Shown: positions 46,649 to 55,947 of the stretch, piece after piece
Position numbering within the stretch: the first letter of the stretch is position 1
Layout: each line of letters opens with the position of its first letter
Source of the DNA: Carboxylicivirga litoralis
GTDB taxonomy: Bacteria; Bacteroidota; Bacteroidia; Bacteroidales; Marinilabiliaceae
Assembly: GCF_025499605.1 (NCBI RefSeq)
Contig: NZ_JAFMVC010000004.1
Location: 62,001-126,000 of the forward strand
Length of the DNA stretch: 64,000 bases
Direction: 5' to 3'
Translations under genes and position numbers: made by a program
Notes under the pieces: generated by a model
What the model was told of the DNA's origin: nothing
The model's input: the letters and a program-made list of their open reading frames with translations, nothing else
Database searches by the model: none

Positions 46649-48769
46649 CTATAAGTCTTTCATACTTAACTGAATGCGTTTTCTGACTCTGTCCACTTCC
46701 ATCACTTTAACTTTTACTTGTTGCTGTAGCTTCACTACTTCGTTAGGATCGCTAATGTACTTATTGGCCAATTGCGAAATATGAACTAAACCATCTTGTT
46801 TGACGCCAATATCAACAAAAGCACCAAAATTAGTTATGTTAGTGACTAAACCAGGTAAAACCATGCCTTCGTATAAATCATCAATGGAATAGATCCCTTC
46901 TGCAAATTCAAAGGTTTTGATTTCACTGCGCGGATCACGCCCGGGCTTATCCAGTTCTTTCATAATATCGTTAAGTGTTGGCAATCCAAACTTATCCGAC
47001 ACATAGCTTTGCAGCTTAATTTTATCACGAAGTAATTTGTTTTCAATTAAATCCTTGATGCTACAGCCTATGTCTGTAGCCATTTGCTTTACAATTTTAT
47101 AGGCTTCAGGGTGAACCGCAGTATTATCTAAAGGGTTTTTAGCATCGTTGATGCGCAAGAAACCAGCGGCCTGTTCAAAAGCTTTGGCACCAAGGCGTGG
47201 TACTTTTTTAAGTTTATCGCGCGACTCAAAAGCACCGTTTTCTGCCCTGAAATCAACAATGTTTTGTGCTAATTGAGGGCCTAATCCCGAAACGTAGGTC
47301 AATAAATGCTTGCTGGCCGTATTGAGATTAATACCTACGGAGTTAACGCATGATTCAACAACCGTATCAAGCGATTTCTTTAGTTGTGTTTGGTCAACAT
47401 CGTGCTGGTATTGTCCAACGCCAATTGATTTGGGGTCAATCTTCACCAGTTCGGCCAGTGGATCCATTAGCCGTCTGCCAATGGAGACGGCACCACGCAC
47501 TGTCACATCATAATCAGGAAACTCTTCGCGAGCAGCTTTGCCGGCCGAATAAACGGAGGCACCATCTTCACTCACCACATAAATATCCACTTTGTTTTTA
47601 AAGCGAAGGCCTTTGGCGAAAGCTTCTGTCTCTCGCGATGCCGTTCCGTTTCCAATGGCGATGGCTTCTATCTGATGCTTTTCTATCAGTAAGGTGATAG
47701 TATTTGCCGATTTCTGATAGTCGTTTTGCGGAGCGTGTGGATAAATAGTGCTGTTTTCTTTTAAATTACCTTGTGCATCAAGGCAAACTACTTTGCAGCC
47801 CGTTCTGTAGCCCGGGTCAAGTGCTAAAACACGTTTTTGTCCGAGAGGAGAGGCGAGAAGCAACTGGCGCAGGTTTTCAGCAAATACTTTAATGGCTTCG
47901 GTATCTGATTTTTCGGTAAATAGGTTGGTAAACTCTGTCTCGATTGATGAGGACAAAAGACGTTTGTAGGCATCAGCCACCGCTTCAGAAACCTGATCAG
48001 ATGCACTGGTATTGCCTTTGACAAAAAAGCGCTCTAAACGATGAATGCAGTTATCTGCGTCTGGAGAAACCGATAGCTTTAAGAAACCTTCTTTTTCGCC
48101 TCGTCTCATCGCCATAAAACGGTGCGAAGGACAACGCTTGAGTGATTCGCTCCACTCGAAATAATCCTTGTATTTGATGCCTTCTTCTTCCTTGCCTTTG
48201 ACCACTTTTGAGGTAATGACCGCTTCTTTGTCAAAAACAGAGCGCACAATCTCGCGTCCAACCTTATGTTCGTTGACCCATTCGGCAATAATATCTCTAG
48301 CCCCCTGCAGTGCCTCGTCAGTATCTGCCACTTCATCATTAACAAAAGAAGCAGCCCGGCCTTCAATGTCCCGTTCGTATTGCTTCATCATGATTTTTGC
48401 CAATGGTTCCAAACCCTTCTCGCGCGCTTTAACGGCACGTGTTTTTCGTTTGGGTTTGTATGGCAGATAAATATCTTCCAGCTCTGTTAAGCTAAACGTT
48501 TCCTCAATTTTCTTTTTTAATTCAAGCGTCAGAACATTCTGCTCATCCATCGATTTCAGAATGGTTTCTTTGCGTTTTTCAATTTCCTGAAGTTTTTCGT
48601 AACGCTCTTTAATGCTTCCAACCTGCAATTCATCCAGGCTTCCGGTCATTTCTTTCCGGTATCGGCTGATAAACGGAATGGTAGCACCTTCATCAAGAAG
48701 GCTAATGGTGTTTTGAACGCTTTTTAGAGAGATATTTAGTTCAGATGCAATGATTTGGCTTAACTGCAT
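46649..48769 (-). CDS. tex: Tex family S1 RNA-binding transcription accessory protein
   Basis: 706 aa. Tex landmarks in order: the helical N-domain (NTISLLDEGATIPFISRYRKEMTG), the RNase H-like YqgF fold (VLALDPGYRTGCKVVCLD), the helix-hairpin-helix (HLLTYVSGLGPQLAQNIV) and the C-terminal S1 domain (GLVTNITNFGAFVDIGV). It binds nucleic acids and influences transcription and RNA processing. It may be transcribed with the DEAD helicase upstream (76-base gap) or alone. Confidence 0.95.
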   Translation of the reverse strand: MQLSQIIASELNISLKSVQNTISLLDEGATIPFISRYRKEMTGSLDELQVGSIKERYEKLQEIEKRKETILKSMDEQNVLTLELKKKIEETFSLTELEDIYLPYKPKRKTRAVKAREKGLEPLAKIMMKQYERDIEGRAASFVNDEVADTDEALQGARDIIAEWVNEHKVGREIVRSVFDKEAVITSKVVKGKEEEGIKYKDYFEWSESLKRCPSHRFMAMRRGEKEGFLKLSVSPDADNCIHRLERFFVKGNTSASDQVSEAVADAYKRLLSSSIETEFTNLFTEKSDTEAIKVFAENLRQLLLASPLGQKRVLALDPGYRTGCKVVCLDAQGNLKENSTIYPHAPQNDYQKSANTITLLIEKHQIEAIAIGNGTASRETEAFAKGLRFKNKVDIYVVSEDGASVYSAGKAAREEFPDYDVTVRGAVSIGRRLMDPLAELVKIDPKSIGVGQYQHDVDQTQLKKSLDTVVESCVNSVGINLNTASKHLLTYVSGLGPQLAQNIVDFRAENGAFESRDKLKKVPRLGAKAFEQAAGFLRINDAKNPLDNTAVHPEAYKIVKQMATDIGCSIKDLIENKLLRDKIKLQSYVSDKFGLPTLNDIMKELDKPGRDPRSEIKTFEFAEGIYSIDDLYEGMVLPGLVTNITNFGAFVDIGVKQDGLVHISQLANKYISDPNEVVKLQQQVKVKVMEVDRVRKRIQLSMKDL

Positions 48770-48845
48770 AGTAATGACATTATAAGAGCTTGTAATTAGA
48801 CTGCTGTTAGTTAGGTGTGATTTAACAAAAGAAGCTCAGAGCTTT

Positions 48846-50108
48846 TTAGTTGTCAGATTTCTGTTGTTTTTGAGTTGGTTTCTTTTTAAACGGTTTACGT
48901 TTGTTGCCTGATGGTTTTCGTTTTTGACCACTACCTTTTCTTCTTTTCTTCAACAACTCCTCCGGGTTATATACCGGGGCTTCACCCAATTCAGGATTAA
49001 GCGGAATTTTAAAGATGTCCGTTTCAATCAGTTGTTCAATTTTATGAAACTCCAGTATTTCCTTGTCGTTGATTAGCGTTATGGCAACACCTTGCGTCTG
49101 CGCTCTGGCTGTACGGCCAACACGGTGTACATAATCCTCGGCATCGCGTGGTACATCGAAGTTGATGACCAGGTCAATTTTCTCAATGTCAATACCACGG
49201 GCAATGATATCGGTTGCTACCAGTATTTGAACATTACGGTTTTTAAAATCGCGTAATACATTTTCGCGTTCAGACTGTTCTAAGTCAGAGCTGATGGCCT
49301 TTGAATTAAAGCCATTGCTATGAAGTGAACGAGCGATTTCTTTAACCTTTTGTTTGGTAGACGAGAAGATGATAATGCTCGGTAAATCTTTATCTTTGAG
49401 AAGCGTATTAAGGAGTGGTATTTTTTGTGTGTCGTATACCATGTAAGCAGCTTGCAAAATTCCTTCCGCTGGTTTACTAATAGAGATATTAACTTCTTCC
49501 TGATCCACTAAAATATTTTTTGCCAGCTCTCTGATTTTAGGAGGCATGGTGGCTGAAAACATCAGGGTTTGGCGTTCTTTAGGCAGGTATTTAACCACTT
49601 GCATAATGTCATCGAAGAACCCCATATCAAGCATGCGATCAGCCTCGTCTAGTATAAGGTGCTGAAGCGTATCCATGTTGACATAGCCCATGGTCAGGTG
49701 TTGAATCAATCGGCCTGGTGTTGCTATAACAATATCAGCACCGGTAGTCAACGCGTTCTTTTGGCGGTTCCACTCGCTGGAATCATTACCACCGTAAATA
49801 GCTGTTGAGGAGATATCGAGAAAATAGCCAAAACCTTCCATTTGCTGGTCAATCTGGATGGCTAGTTCACGTGTTGGAACCAGAATTAAGGCATTTATCT
49901 TATTATGTCCATGTCTGATCAACTTATCGAGCACTGGCAGGAGGTAGGCAGCAGTTTTACCTGTTCCCGTTTGTGCACAAGCAATCAAATCTTTTCCATC
50001 CTTAATAACAGGAATGGTTTTTTCCTGAACGGGAGTTGCCTTTTCAAAACGCATGGCATCAAGGCCACTCAGCAACTCATCTGAAAATCCAAATTCTTTA
50101 AATTCCAA
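48846..50108 (-). CDS. DEAD-box RNA helicase (RhlE-like)
   Basis: 420 aa. RecA-like domains with the Q motif (FEKATPVQEKTIP), Walker A AQTGTGKT, DEAD, SAT, and HRVGRTAR. The last 50 residues are Lys/Arg-rich (KKRRKGSGQKRK), a typical RNA-binding tail. It unwinds RNA, probably in ribosome assembly or mRNA decay. The start codon is TTG (on the minus strand; MEFKEFGFSDELL), preceded by AAAGAGAATA; no ATG fits, and the alignment with the family begins at this residue. It follows the rRNA methyltransferase gene by 21 bases. Confidence 0.92.
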   Translation of the reverse strand: MEFKEFGFSDELLSGLDAMRFEKATPVQEKTIPVIKDGKDLIACAQTGTGKTAAYLLPVLDKLIRHGHNKINALILVPTRELAIQIDQQMEGFGYFLDISSTAIYGGNDSSEWNRQKNALTTGADIVIATPGRLIQHLTMGYVNMDTLQHLILDEADRMLDMGFFDDIMQVVKYLPKERQTLMFSATMPPKIRELAKNILVDQEEVNISISKPAEGILQAAYMVYDTQKIPLLNTLLKDKDLPSIIIFSSTKQKVKEIARSLHSNGFNSKAISSDLEQSERENVLRDFKNRNVQILVATDIIARGIDIEKIDLVINFDVPRDAEDYVHRVGRTARAQTQGVAITLINDKEILEFHKIEQLIETDIFKIPLNPELGEAPVYNPEELLKKRRKGSGQKRKPSGNKRKPFKKKPTQKQQKSDN

Positions 50109-50129
50109 TATTCTCTTTTTACAGTTTCA

Positions 50130-51320
50130 TTATTCTACATAAACGACCAGTCCTTTCAAATATTCTCCTTCAGGATGATAAATATCCACCGGGTGATCGG
50201 CTGGTTGGGTCAACTGTTGTAATATTCTTACTTTGCGACCAGCCCTGGCAGCAGCCGAAAAGACCATCGTTCTGAATTGCTCCTTTGTGATTACCTGTGA
50301 GCAGGAAAAGGTGAATAGTATTCCACCCGAACGAATTTGTTCCAGTGCTTTAGCATTCAGACGTCGGTATCCTTGCAAAGCATTTTTTACCACATTAACA
50401 TGCTTGGCAAAAGCCGGTGGGTCCAAAATAATCAGGTCGTATTTGTTTTTTATCTTATTCAGATATTTAAAAGCATCAACAGCAAAGGCTGCGTGGCGTT
50501 CGTCACCCGGAAAGTTGAGCTCTACATTATCGTTGGTAATTTGAATCGCTCTTTCTGAGCTATCAACAGAATGCACCAGTTTAGCACCTCCTCGCATGGC
50601 ATAAAACGAGAAGCCTCCCGTATAACAAAACATATTAAGAACCTCGCGATTCTTACTGTAATGCTCAATCAATGAGCGGTTCTCACGCTGGTCGACAAAG
50701 AAGCCGGTCTTTTGACCTTTTTCCCAATCTACTTTAAACTTAAGGCCATTTTCGAGAGCTACTTTTTCAGAACTTTTACCAAAAATATAACCATTAACAG
50801 GTTCCACATCCGCTTTGTAAGGCATGGTACCTTCTGATTTGTTAAATATTGATTTCAACTGATCGCCTAGCACCTCTTGCAGGGCTTTTGAAATCGTGTC
50901 TTTTTCAAGATACATGCCAACAGTATGCATTTGCACTACTGCTGTACCATTATAAAAATCAATGATTAAACCAGGTAAATAGTCACCTTCTCCATGAACC
51001 AGGCGAAACGCATTGGTGTTCTCATCGTCAATCAAACCATTGGCTTGTCTTAGTTCGTAGGCTTTCTGTATTCTGTTTTTCCAGAAGTTATAATCAATTT
51101 CTTCCTGTTCAAAACTCAGGACACGAACTGCAATGGAGCCAATGATGTAATGGCCAAGAGCCAGAAAATTTTCTTGGCTATCAAGTACTTCTACAATATC
51201 ACCTTCGATTAATTCAGGGCCTTTAACGCCTTTAACTGCTCCTGAAAATACCCACGGATGAAAACGATTTAAACTTTGTTCTTTTCCTTGTTTTAAAACT
51301 AATTGTGGTCTTTCTGACAT
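50130..51320 (-). CDS. rlmI: Class I rRNA large-subunit methyltransferase with PUA domain (RlmI-like)
   Basis: 396 aa. The N-terminal PUA-like domain covers 1 to about 75 (FHPWVFSGAVKGVKG), then comes the RlmI linker, and the SAM-binding Rossmann fold (VLNMFCYTGGFSFYAMRGGA) with the catalytic-region motif ILDPPAFAKH and TFSCS, whose Cys is typical of m5C enzymes. In E. coli, RlmI makes m5C1962 of 23S rRNA. The exonuclease gene is 13 bases upstream in the same operon. Confidence 0.9.
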   Translation of the reverse strand: MSERPQLVLKQGKEQSLNRFHPWVFSGAVKGVKGPELIEGDIVEVLDSQENFLALGHYIIGSIAVRVLSFEQEEIDYNFWKNRIQKAYELRQANGLIDDENTNAFRLVHGEGDYLPGLIIDFYNGTAVVQMHTVGMYLEKDTISKALQEVLGDQLKSIFNKSEGTMPYKADVEPVNGYIFGKSSEKVALENGLKFKVDWEKGQKTGFFVDQRENRSLIEHYSKNREVLNMFCYTGGFSFYAMRGGAKLVHSVDSSERAIQITNDNVELNFPGDERHAAFAVDAFKYLNKIKNKYDLIILDPPAFAKHVNVVKNALQGYRRLNAKALEQIRSGGILFTFSCSQVITKEQFRTMVFSAAARAGRKVRILQQLTQPADHPVDIYHPEGEYLKGLVVYVE

Positions 51321-51333
51321 CGATGATTGCTTC

Positions 51334-51930
51334 TTATATCGTTTGAGCTTTTACAGCTGGAAACTCTTTTAATAAATTATAATATAATTCGAGTGCCACC
51401 CAGGCATCGGTTGCAGCATACAGCACTTGCCCTTCTGTTAAGTGTGGTGCTTCCCAGTTTGAAAGGCGTTGGCGTTTACTGACTCTAAAATTTAATACTA
51501 AACCTGCTAGCTTTTTAAGACTTGTGTCTTCAATACCTACGCGCTTAACATGCTCCTGTATTTCAACAAATCCTGCCGAATCAAATTCTGCTAATCGGTT
51601 TAAGCCCCTGATGTCATCTCTAATGCCGACACCGATTTTCATTATTTCAGGATTGGCTAAAAGGCTGACTAATGCAGGATGAAAACCTGTTTTATTTAAT
51701 CGAAATAAATATGCTTTTTCGCGTGTGGCTAGTTGTAATAAGGATACCTGGTTGATTTTACCTTTTTGAAACGAAGGCTTTGTTTCGGTGTCAAAGCCAA
51801 TAACCTTGTGCTGTTTGATCTCATTAACCAGGCTATTAATCGCATTTTCATCTTCAACAACATCAACCGCTCCTTCAAAATGCTTCAGAGGTAGTTGGCT
51901 TAATTCTTCTTTGCTAATGGTTTTCTCCAT
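51334..51930 (-). CDS. 3'-5' exonuclease of the RNase D/DnaQ-like group
   Basis: 198 aa, DEDDy-type exonuclease. The metal-binding residues are in VIGFDTETKPSF (Asp, Glu), in KIGVGIRDDIRGL and in YAATDAWVALELY (Tyr and Asp). It lacks the HRDC domain of RNase D. It degrades RNA or DNA from the 3' end; the natural substrate is unknown. Its place between DUF5063 and an rRNA methyltransferase and helicase hints at RNA maturation. Confidence 0.85.
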   Translation of the reverse strand: MEKTISKEELSQLPLKHFEGAVDVVEDENAINSLVNEIKQHKVIGFDTETKPSFQKGKINQVSLLQLATREKAYLFRLNKTGFHPALVSLLANPEIMKIGVGIRDDIRGLNRLAEFDSAGFVEIQEHVKRVGIEDTSLKKLAGLVLNFRVSKRQRLSNWEAPHLTEGQVLYAATDAWVALELYYNLLKEFPAVKAQTI

Positions 51931-51953
51931 CTATACTATTGGGGATTTAATAT

Positions 51954-52592
51954 TTAGAGTAATGGGGTATCTTCATCGTTATCATCTTGCCAGTCTTGCT
52001 GCATGCGCATATACCAGTTTTCTTGTTGCTGGTTTTGTTGAAACTCTTCTTCGCCTTCTTCTTCTGTTAAATCATCTTCACCATGCAATACTGCGTGTAA
52101 GGCCCTTAGTGTGTTTACCATTCTTTGGCCCCAGTAGAGTTCAAAATTAGTAACAACTTCGGCAAGTGCATCGTTCATTATTTCAGTAACACCCAACCTG
52201 TATGCAGAAATAAAATCTTTTAAATCCTGATAGATATCTGCCATGTCTTCGCCAATAAAAGCGATAACAGGCGTGTCGCTGCGTTGCATGTCGGTATTAA
52301 AAACCTCGAGGTAATCGTTGAAGCGGCCAAGTTTGGCTGTTACGCCTTCCTGAATTTGAGCATAAGTCATTTCATCAACCGTTTTTTCAATGGTCTCTTC
52401 CAGCTCAGGCTCTACCTTTGGTAAAACCGACGCCTTTAGATATAGCAACGGGATAATTCGAGTTGCAACCGTAACAAATTGTTTGCGATTTATTTCATCA
52501 GCCGTTTCCAGGAATGTGCAATATTCCTTAGCTACCGTAACAAACTCAATAACATTTTTAGAATAAACAATGTGCTCAAACGATTCTTCCAT
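51954..52592 (-). CDS. DUF5063 family protein
   Basis: 212 aa, soluble, mostly helical, very acidic at the C-terminus (LTEEEGEEEFQQ and DDNDEDTPLL). The pattern FVTVAKEYCTFLETADEINRK and IIPLLYLKA fits DUF5063, which in Bacteroidota precedes the 3'-5' exonuclease gene, as here (23-base gap). The function is unknown. It begins the operon DUF5063-exonuclease-rlmI-helicase. Confidence 0.85.
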   Translation of the reverse strand: MEESFEHIVYSKNVIEFVTVAKEYCTFLETADEINRKQFVTVATRIIPLLYLKASVLPKVEPELEETIEKTVDEMTYAQIQEGVTAKLGRFNDYLEVFNTDMQRSDTPVIAFIGEDMADIYQDLKDFISAYRLGVTEIMNDALAEVVTNFELYWGQRMVNTLRALHAVLHGEDDLTEEEGEEEFQQNQQQENWYMRMQQDWQDDNDEDTPLL

Positions 52593-52646
52593 ACAATTAA
52601 TCTAATCACCCTTTTCTGAGACAATGCAGATTGGATATTTAAAGGG

Positions 52647-52654
52647 CAAAAGTA
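52647..52654 (-). promoter_or_regulatory. -7 promoter box of the DUF5063 operon
   Basis: Minus-strand TACTTTTG, 54 bases before the DUF5063 start; no matching -33 seen. Confidence 0.4.
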
Positions 52655-52799
52655 ACAAAAAATAGTGAGTATTACTTTGGGAAGGAGATAATCTGCTGAG
52701 AGGCTGAAACAGACGGTGTTTAACGATTTACGATTGTGATATGAAAATTGATTGTACGACTCGCTGAGAAGCAAAATCATGGCAGTCGGATAAAAATGT

Positions 52800-52842
52800 T
52801 ATTTTTGCAATGAAAAATCAGGAGGGTTTCGACTTCAATTGA
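52800..52842 (+). promoter_or_regulatory. -7 box and tiny ORF upstream of the Yip1-smpB operon
   Basis: TATTTTTG at 52800-52807, then an ATG at 52810 opening a ten-codon ORF (MKNQEGFDFN, stop at 52840-52842). The Yip1 start follows 25 bases later. It could be a leader peptide or chance. Confidence 0.35.
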
Positions 52843-52867
52843 TTTTTTTTGAACTAAAGAAAAGCGA

Positions 52868-53461
52868 ATGAGTAAAGAAGCAATTAGTTTAGGAGTGTTG
52901 TACAAGAATTTGATTGGGCGTTTGAAAGAGCTGATTATTAGTCCTCGAAAAGAGTGGGCGTTAATCATTGGTGAACGCAAGCCAATAAATGAAGTGTTGG
53001 CACAGTTCAATCTTCCGCTAATTGGTCTGTATACCAGTGCTGTTTTTATTGGTTATTTACTGAGTTACCAGGAGTTGGATTTTCAGTCGGCCCTGAAAGA
53101 AGCTGTTTTTACATTTTCATCCTACTTTTTTGGATTGTATCTGAGCTACTATTTGCTTAATGGATTATTAGGTGTTTTTAAGTTTGATGTTGATAAAACA
53201 ACAGTTTTTCAATTGGTAGCTTACTCTTCAAGTATCCTGTACTTGTCTGGTACAGTAGCGGCATTGATACCTGAAACCATTATTATAGCCAGTATTATCA
53301 ATCTTTATGTTGTTTATCTGGTTTGGATGGGAATCGCACTTATTAAAGATTTTGCAAAAGAACAGCGTATTTGGATGACAACGGTTTGCTCGGTTGTTAT
53401 TTTGGTGACGCCAATGTTAATTCATCGCTTATTTGTTTATATCAGTAACCTGACCTTATGA
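52868..53461 (+). CDS. Yip1-family membrane protein
   Basis: 197 aa with five or so hydrophobic segments (for example [76 protein letters not shown]). The N-terminal cytoplasmic region [15 protein letters not shown] is typical of bacterial Yip1-domain proteins. The role is unknown. Its stop overlaps the smpB start by four bases (ATGA), so translation of the two is probably coupled. Confidence 0.8.
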   Translation: MSKEAISLGVLYKNLIGRLKELIISPRKEWALIIGERKPINEVLAQFNLPLIGLYTSAVFIGYLLSYQELDFQSALKEAVFTFSSYFFGLYLSYYLLNGLLGVFKFDVDKTTVFQLVAYSSSILYLSGTVAALIPETIIIASIINLYVVYLVWMGIALIKDFAKEQRIWMTTVCSVVILVTPMLIHRLFVYISNLTL

Positions 53462-53919
53462 GTTTACCTTCGTCTCGAATAAATATAAGAAATAAAAGAG
53501 CCACGTTTGATTATGAGTTAATTGAGCGGTTTAATGCTGGTATTCAGTTAGCCGGAACCGAAATAAAATCCATACGACTCGGAAAAGCCAGTTTGGTTGA
53601 TTCATACTGCTATTTTGTAAAAGGCGAATTGTGGTTGAAAGGTATGCGTGTATCAGAGTATTTCTATGGCACGTTTAATAATCATCAGCCAGAACGTGAA
53701 AGAAAACTCTTATTAAAGAAAAAGGAACTTCAGAAATTGGAACGTAAAACCAAGGAATCAGGATTAACCATTGTTCCAATTCGATTGTTTTTTAACGAGC
53801 GGGGGTTTGTTAAAATCGAAATAGCACTAGCCAAAGGAAAGAAACAACACGATAAACGTGAAACGCTGAAAATGAAAGACGCCGGAAGGGAAATGGATAG
53901 AGCACGTAAAAAGTTTTAA
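53458..53919 (+). CDS. smpB: SsrA-binding protein SmpB
   Basis: 153 aa. SmpB hallmarks are [39 protein letters not shown], the C-terminal [13 protein letters not shown] and a basic tail (DRARKKF). It brings tmRNA to stalled ribosomes for trans-translation. No tmRNA gene is seen in this window. Confidence 0.96.
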   Translation: MSLPSSRINIRNKRATFDYELIERFNAGIQLAGTEIKSIRLGKASLVDSYCYFVKGELWLKGMRVSEYFYGTFNNHQPERERKLLLKKKELQKLERKTKESGLTIVPIRLFFNERGFVKIEIALAKGKKQHDKRETLKMKDAGREMDRARKKF

Positions 53920-54075
53920 TAAAACCGGAACCGGACGCAACCACTTCTACAAAATTCCATCTACACTAGCGAATACTTAATCTATGAGATGGAATTAAAA
54001 TCAGGAATCTGGCAATATTTCATTGATTATAAGCGTTTAAAAGTAATACCTCATAATTAATGCATATTCATTGCT

Positions 54076-54627
54076 GTGAATAATCTTAACGACATAATAA
54101 AAGGATGTCAGAAAGGTAAAGCTTCTGCGCAAAAGCAATTGTATCAGTTGTTTGCGCCAAAGATGTTTGCTGTTTGCTTGCGGTATAGTAAAGACAAAAC
54201 AGAAGCTGAGGATTGTTTACAGGAAGGATTCATAAAGGTTTTCAATAGCATAGATAAGTTTGGTTTCAAAGGTTCATTTGAAGGTTGGGTAAGGCGTATT
54301 ATGGTTAATACTGTTATTGAGGTGTATCGAAAAAAGCAACCCGAGTTGTTGGTAGACGATTTTCCTTTACTAGCCGATGATGATGCCAATGAAGAATATG
54401 ATGTGGCCTTTACTCAGGATGAGTTGATGGCAATGATTAAGGAGTTACCACCAAAGTATAAACTGGTGTTTAATATGTATGTAATTGAAGGTTATTCACA
54501 TGCCGAAATTGCTGAAACAACAGGGATTTCACTGGGAACTTCCAAATCAAATTTAGCGCGGGCCCGGCAATGGCTTAAGAAAAATATTGAAGATAGAATT
54601 ATAGAGAAAAAGCAGGCTGTATGTTAG
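54076..54627 (+). CDS. ECF-type RNA polymerase sigma factor
   Basis: 183 aa, GTG start. Region 2 has LYQLFAPKMFAVCLRYSKDK and EAEDCLQEGFIKVFNSIDKF; region 4 has LPPKYKLVFNMYVIEGYSHAEIAETTG and GTSKSNLARARQWLKK. It is Sigma-70 family without regions 1 and 3, as expected. It overlaps by seven bases the next gene, which carries a membrane segment and may act as its anti-sigma partner. Confidence 0.9.
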   Translation: MNNLNDIIKGCQKGKASAQKQLYQLFAPKMFAVCLRYSKDKTEAEDCLQEGFIKVFNSIDKFGFKGSFEGWVRRIMVNTVIEVYRKKQPELLVDDFPLLADDDANEEYDVAFTQDELMAMIKELPPKYKLVFNMYVIEGYSHAEIAETTGISLGTSKSNLARARQWLKKNIEDRIIEKKQAVC

Positions 54628-55946
54628 AAGGTGGAAGAAATATAGATACTGTTTTTAGAGATGAGCTAAGTAACCATGAAGTTGCTCCGGATGCTTATGT
54701 TTGGGAATCGCTTAATAAAACGATGCAAAAGCAAAAGCGCCAGTCGGCCATAATAATTATGTGGCGAAGCATAGCGGCAGCTTGTATAATTGCATTAATT
54801 GCGGTATCAATAAGTTTACTCAATAGAGTGAGTGAACCCTTAATCAATCAAACGGCAGAAGCTACGCAAGATAAGGTTGAAAATACACCGGAAGTTTCAG
54901 GTGAGCTTGCGTCAAAAGTTGAGGATGCTCATCTTTCCGAAGAGCCAGCTATTGGAAATGATTTGGATGTGCCTGTCTCAAAAGAAGTGGTGCCTTTAAC
55001 TCAGAAGTCTGATGAGTATGAGATGCTCTATGCATACGGTGGTGATAACGTATATAAAGAACAATGTCTGGCCTCAATTACAGAAGTGAATCTTAGTTCT
55101 GAAAATAGGTTGAGTACTGAGCTTCGTTCAAAACAGGAAAAGGTTTATTATCCAATTTACAATCCGCTTCCTGAATCAGAAAACAGTAAGAAGAAAACAA
55201 CTATTAGTATTGGAGGCGTTCTTTCGCCTTCGTATAATTCAAAAACCAGTAGTGGAGGAACCAATACGATGCGGGCAGCATCGGGTGTGGATGTAAACGA
55301 AAGTGGCATAAACTCACTTGGAGGTGGTTTGCAGGTTCGTGTAAATACTGGTTCGCGTTGGAGTTTTGAAACAGGTGTTTTGTATGCACAGGTAGGTCAG
55401 GAGGTGAGTAATAACTATAACTACCAGCCATATAAACAGGTCTCGTTTAATTCTCAGGCATCAAATACTACTCGCCTTGCTAATTCTATGGGGCCGATTG
55501 TGGCAAGCAAGAGTCAAAAGCTTTATGACGCGCCACTTACTGATAATATGGTTGAAGCATCGTATAGTGCAGTGAATTCGGTGAACGAAATTAAACAGAC
55601 GCTTGATTATATTGAGGTGCCAATCATGGCGCGTTATTCTTTGTTTGAGAGCTTTCCATATTTGTCGGTAGCCGGTGGTTTTAGTTCAAATTTTTTGGTC
55701 GATAATACAGCTTATTCGCTCGAGGGTGGTACAGAGCAAAAGATAGGAGAGACGGATCATATCAAACCATTTGTTTTAAGTAGCTCGGTAGGAATTGGAA
55801 TCGATGTGCCTCTCTTTAAATCAATTCATTTAAATGTGGAGCCACGATTGAAGTACTTCCTAAACTCGGTGAGTTCAAACGATGATTATAACTTTCAGCC
55901 TTATTCATTTGGGGTTTATGGAGGACTGACTTTTATTATTAAGTAA
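54621..55946 (+). CDS. Membrane-anchored protein with a beta-barrel-like C-terminal domain, partner of the ECF sigma factor
   Basis: 441 aa. Residues 1 to about 45 are cytoplasmic-type helical sequence (AYVWESLNKTMQKQKRQ), next is one membrane segment (IIIMWRSIAAACIIALIAVSISLL), then a low-complexity acidic linker (about 70-190), and from about 195 a beta-rich region resembling outer-membrane beta-barrel family proteins (ISIGGVLSPSYNS, SIGIGIDVPLF-like strands, YSFGVYGGLTFIIK at the C-terminus). Such ECF-linked proteins are often annotated as porin family proteins. The N-terminal part may bind the sigma factor; this is inference from gene overlap and topology. Confidence 0.75.
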   Translation: MLEGGRNIDTVFRDELSNHEVAPDAYVWESLNKTMQKQKRQSAIIIMWRSIAAACIIALIAVSISLLNRVSEPLINQTAEATQDKVENTPEVSGELASKVEDAHLSEEPAIGNDLDVPVSKEVVPLTQKSDEYEMLYAYGGDNVYKEQCLASITEVNLSSENRLSTELRSKQEKVYYPIYNPLPESENSKKKTTISIGGVLSPSYNSKTSSGGTNTMRAASGVDVNESGINSLGGGLQVRVNTGSRWSFETGVLYAQVGQEVSNNYNYQPYKQVSFNSQASNTTRLANSMGPIVASKSQKLYDAPLTDNMVEASYSAVNSVNEIKQTLDYIEVPIMARYSLFESFPYLSVAGGFSSNFLVDNTAYSLEGGTEQKIGETDHIKPFVLSSSVGIGIDVPLFKSIHLNVEPRLKYFLNSVSSNDDYNFQPYSFGVYGGLTFIIK

Positions 55947-55947
55947 G

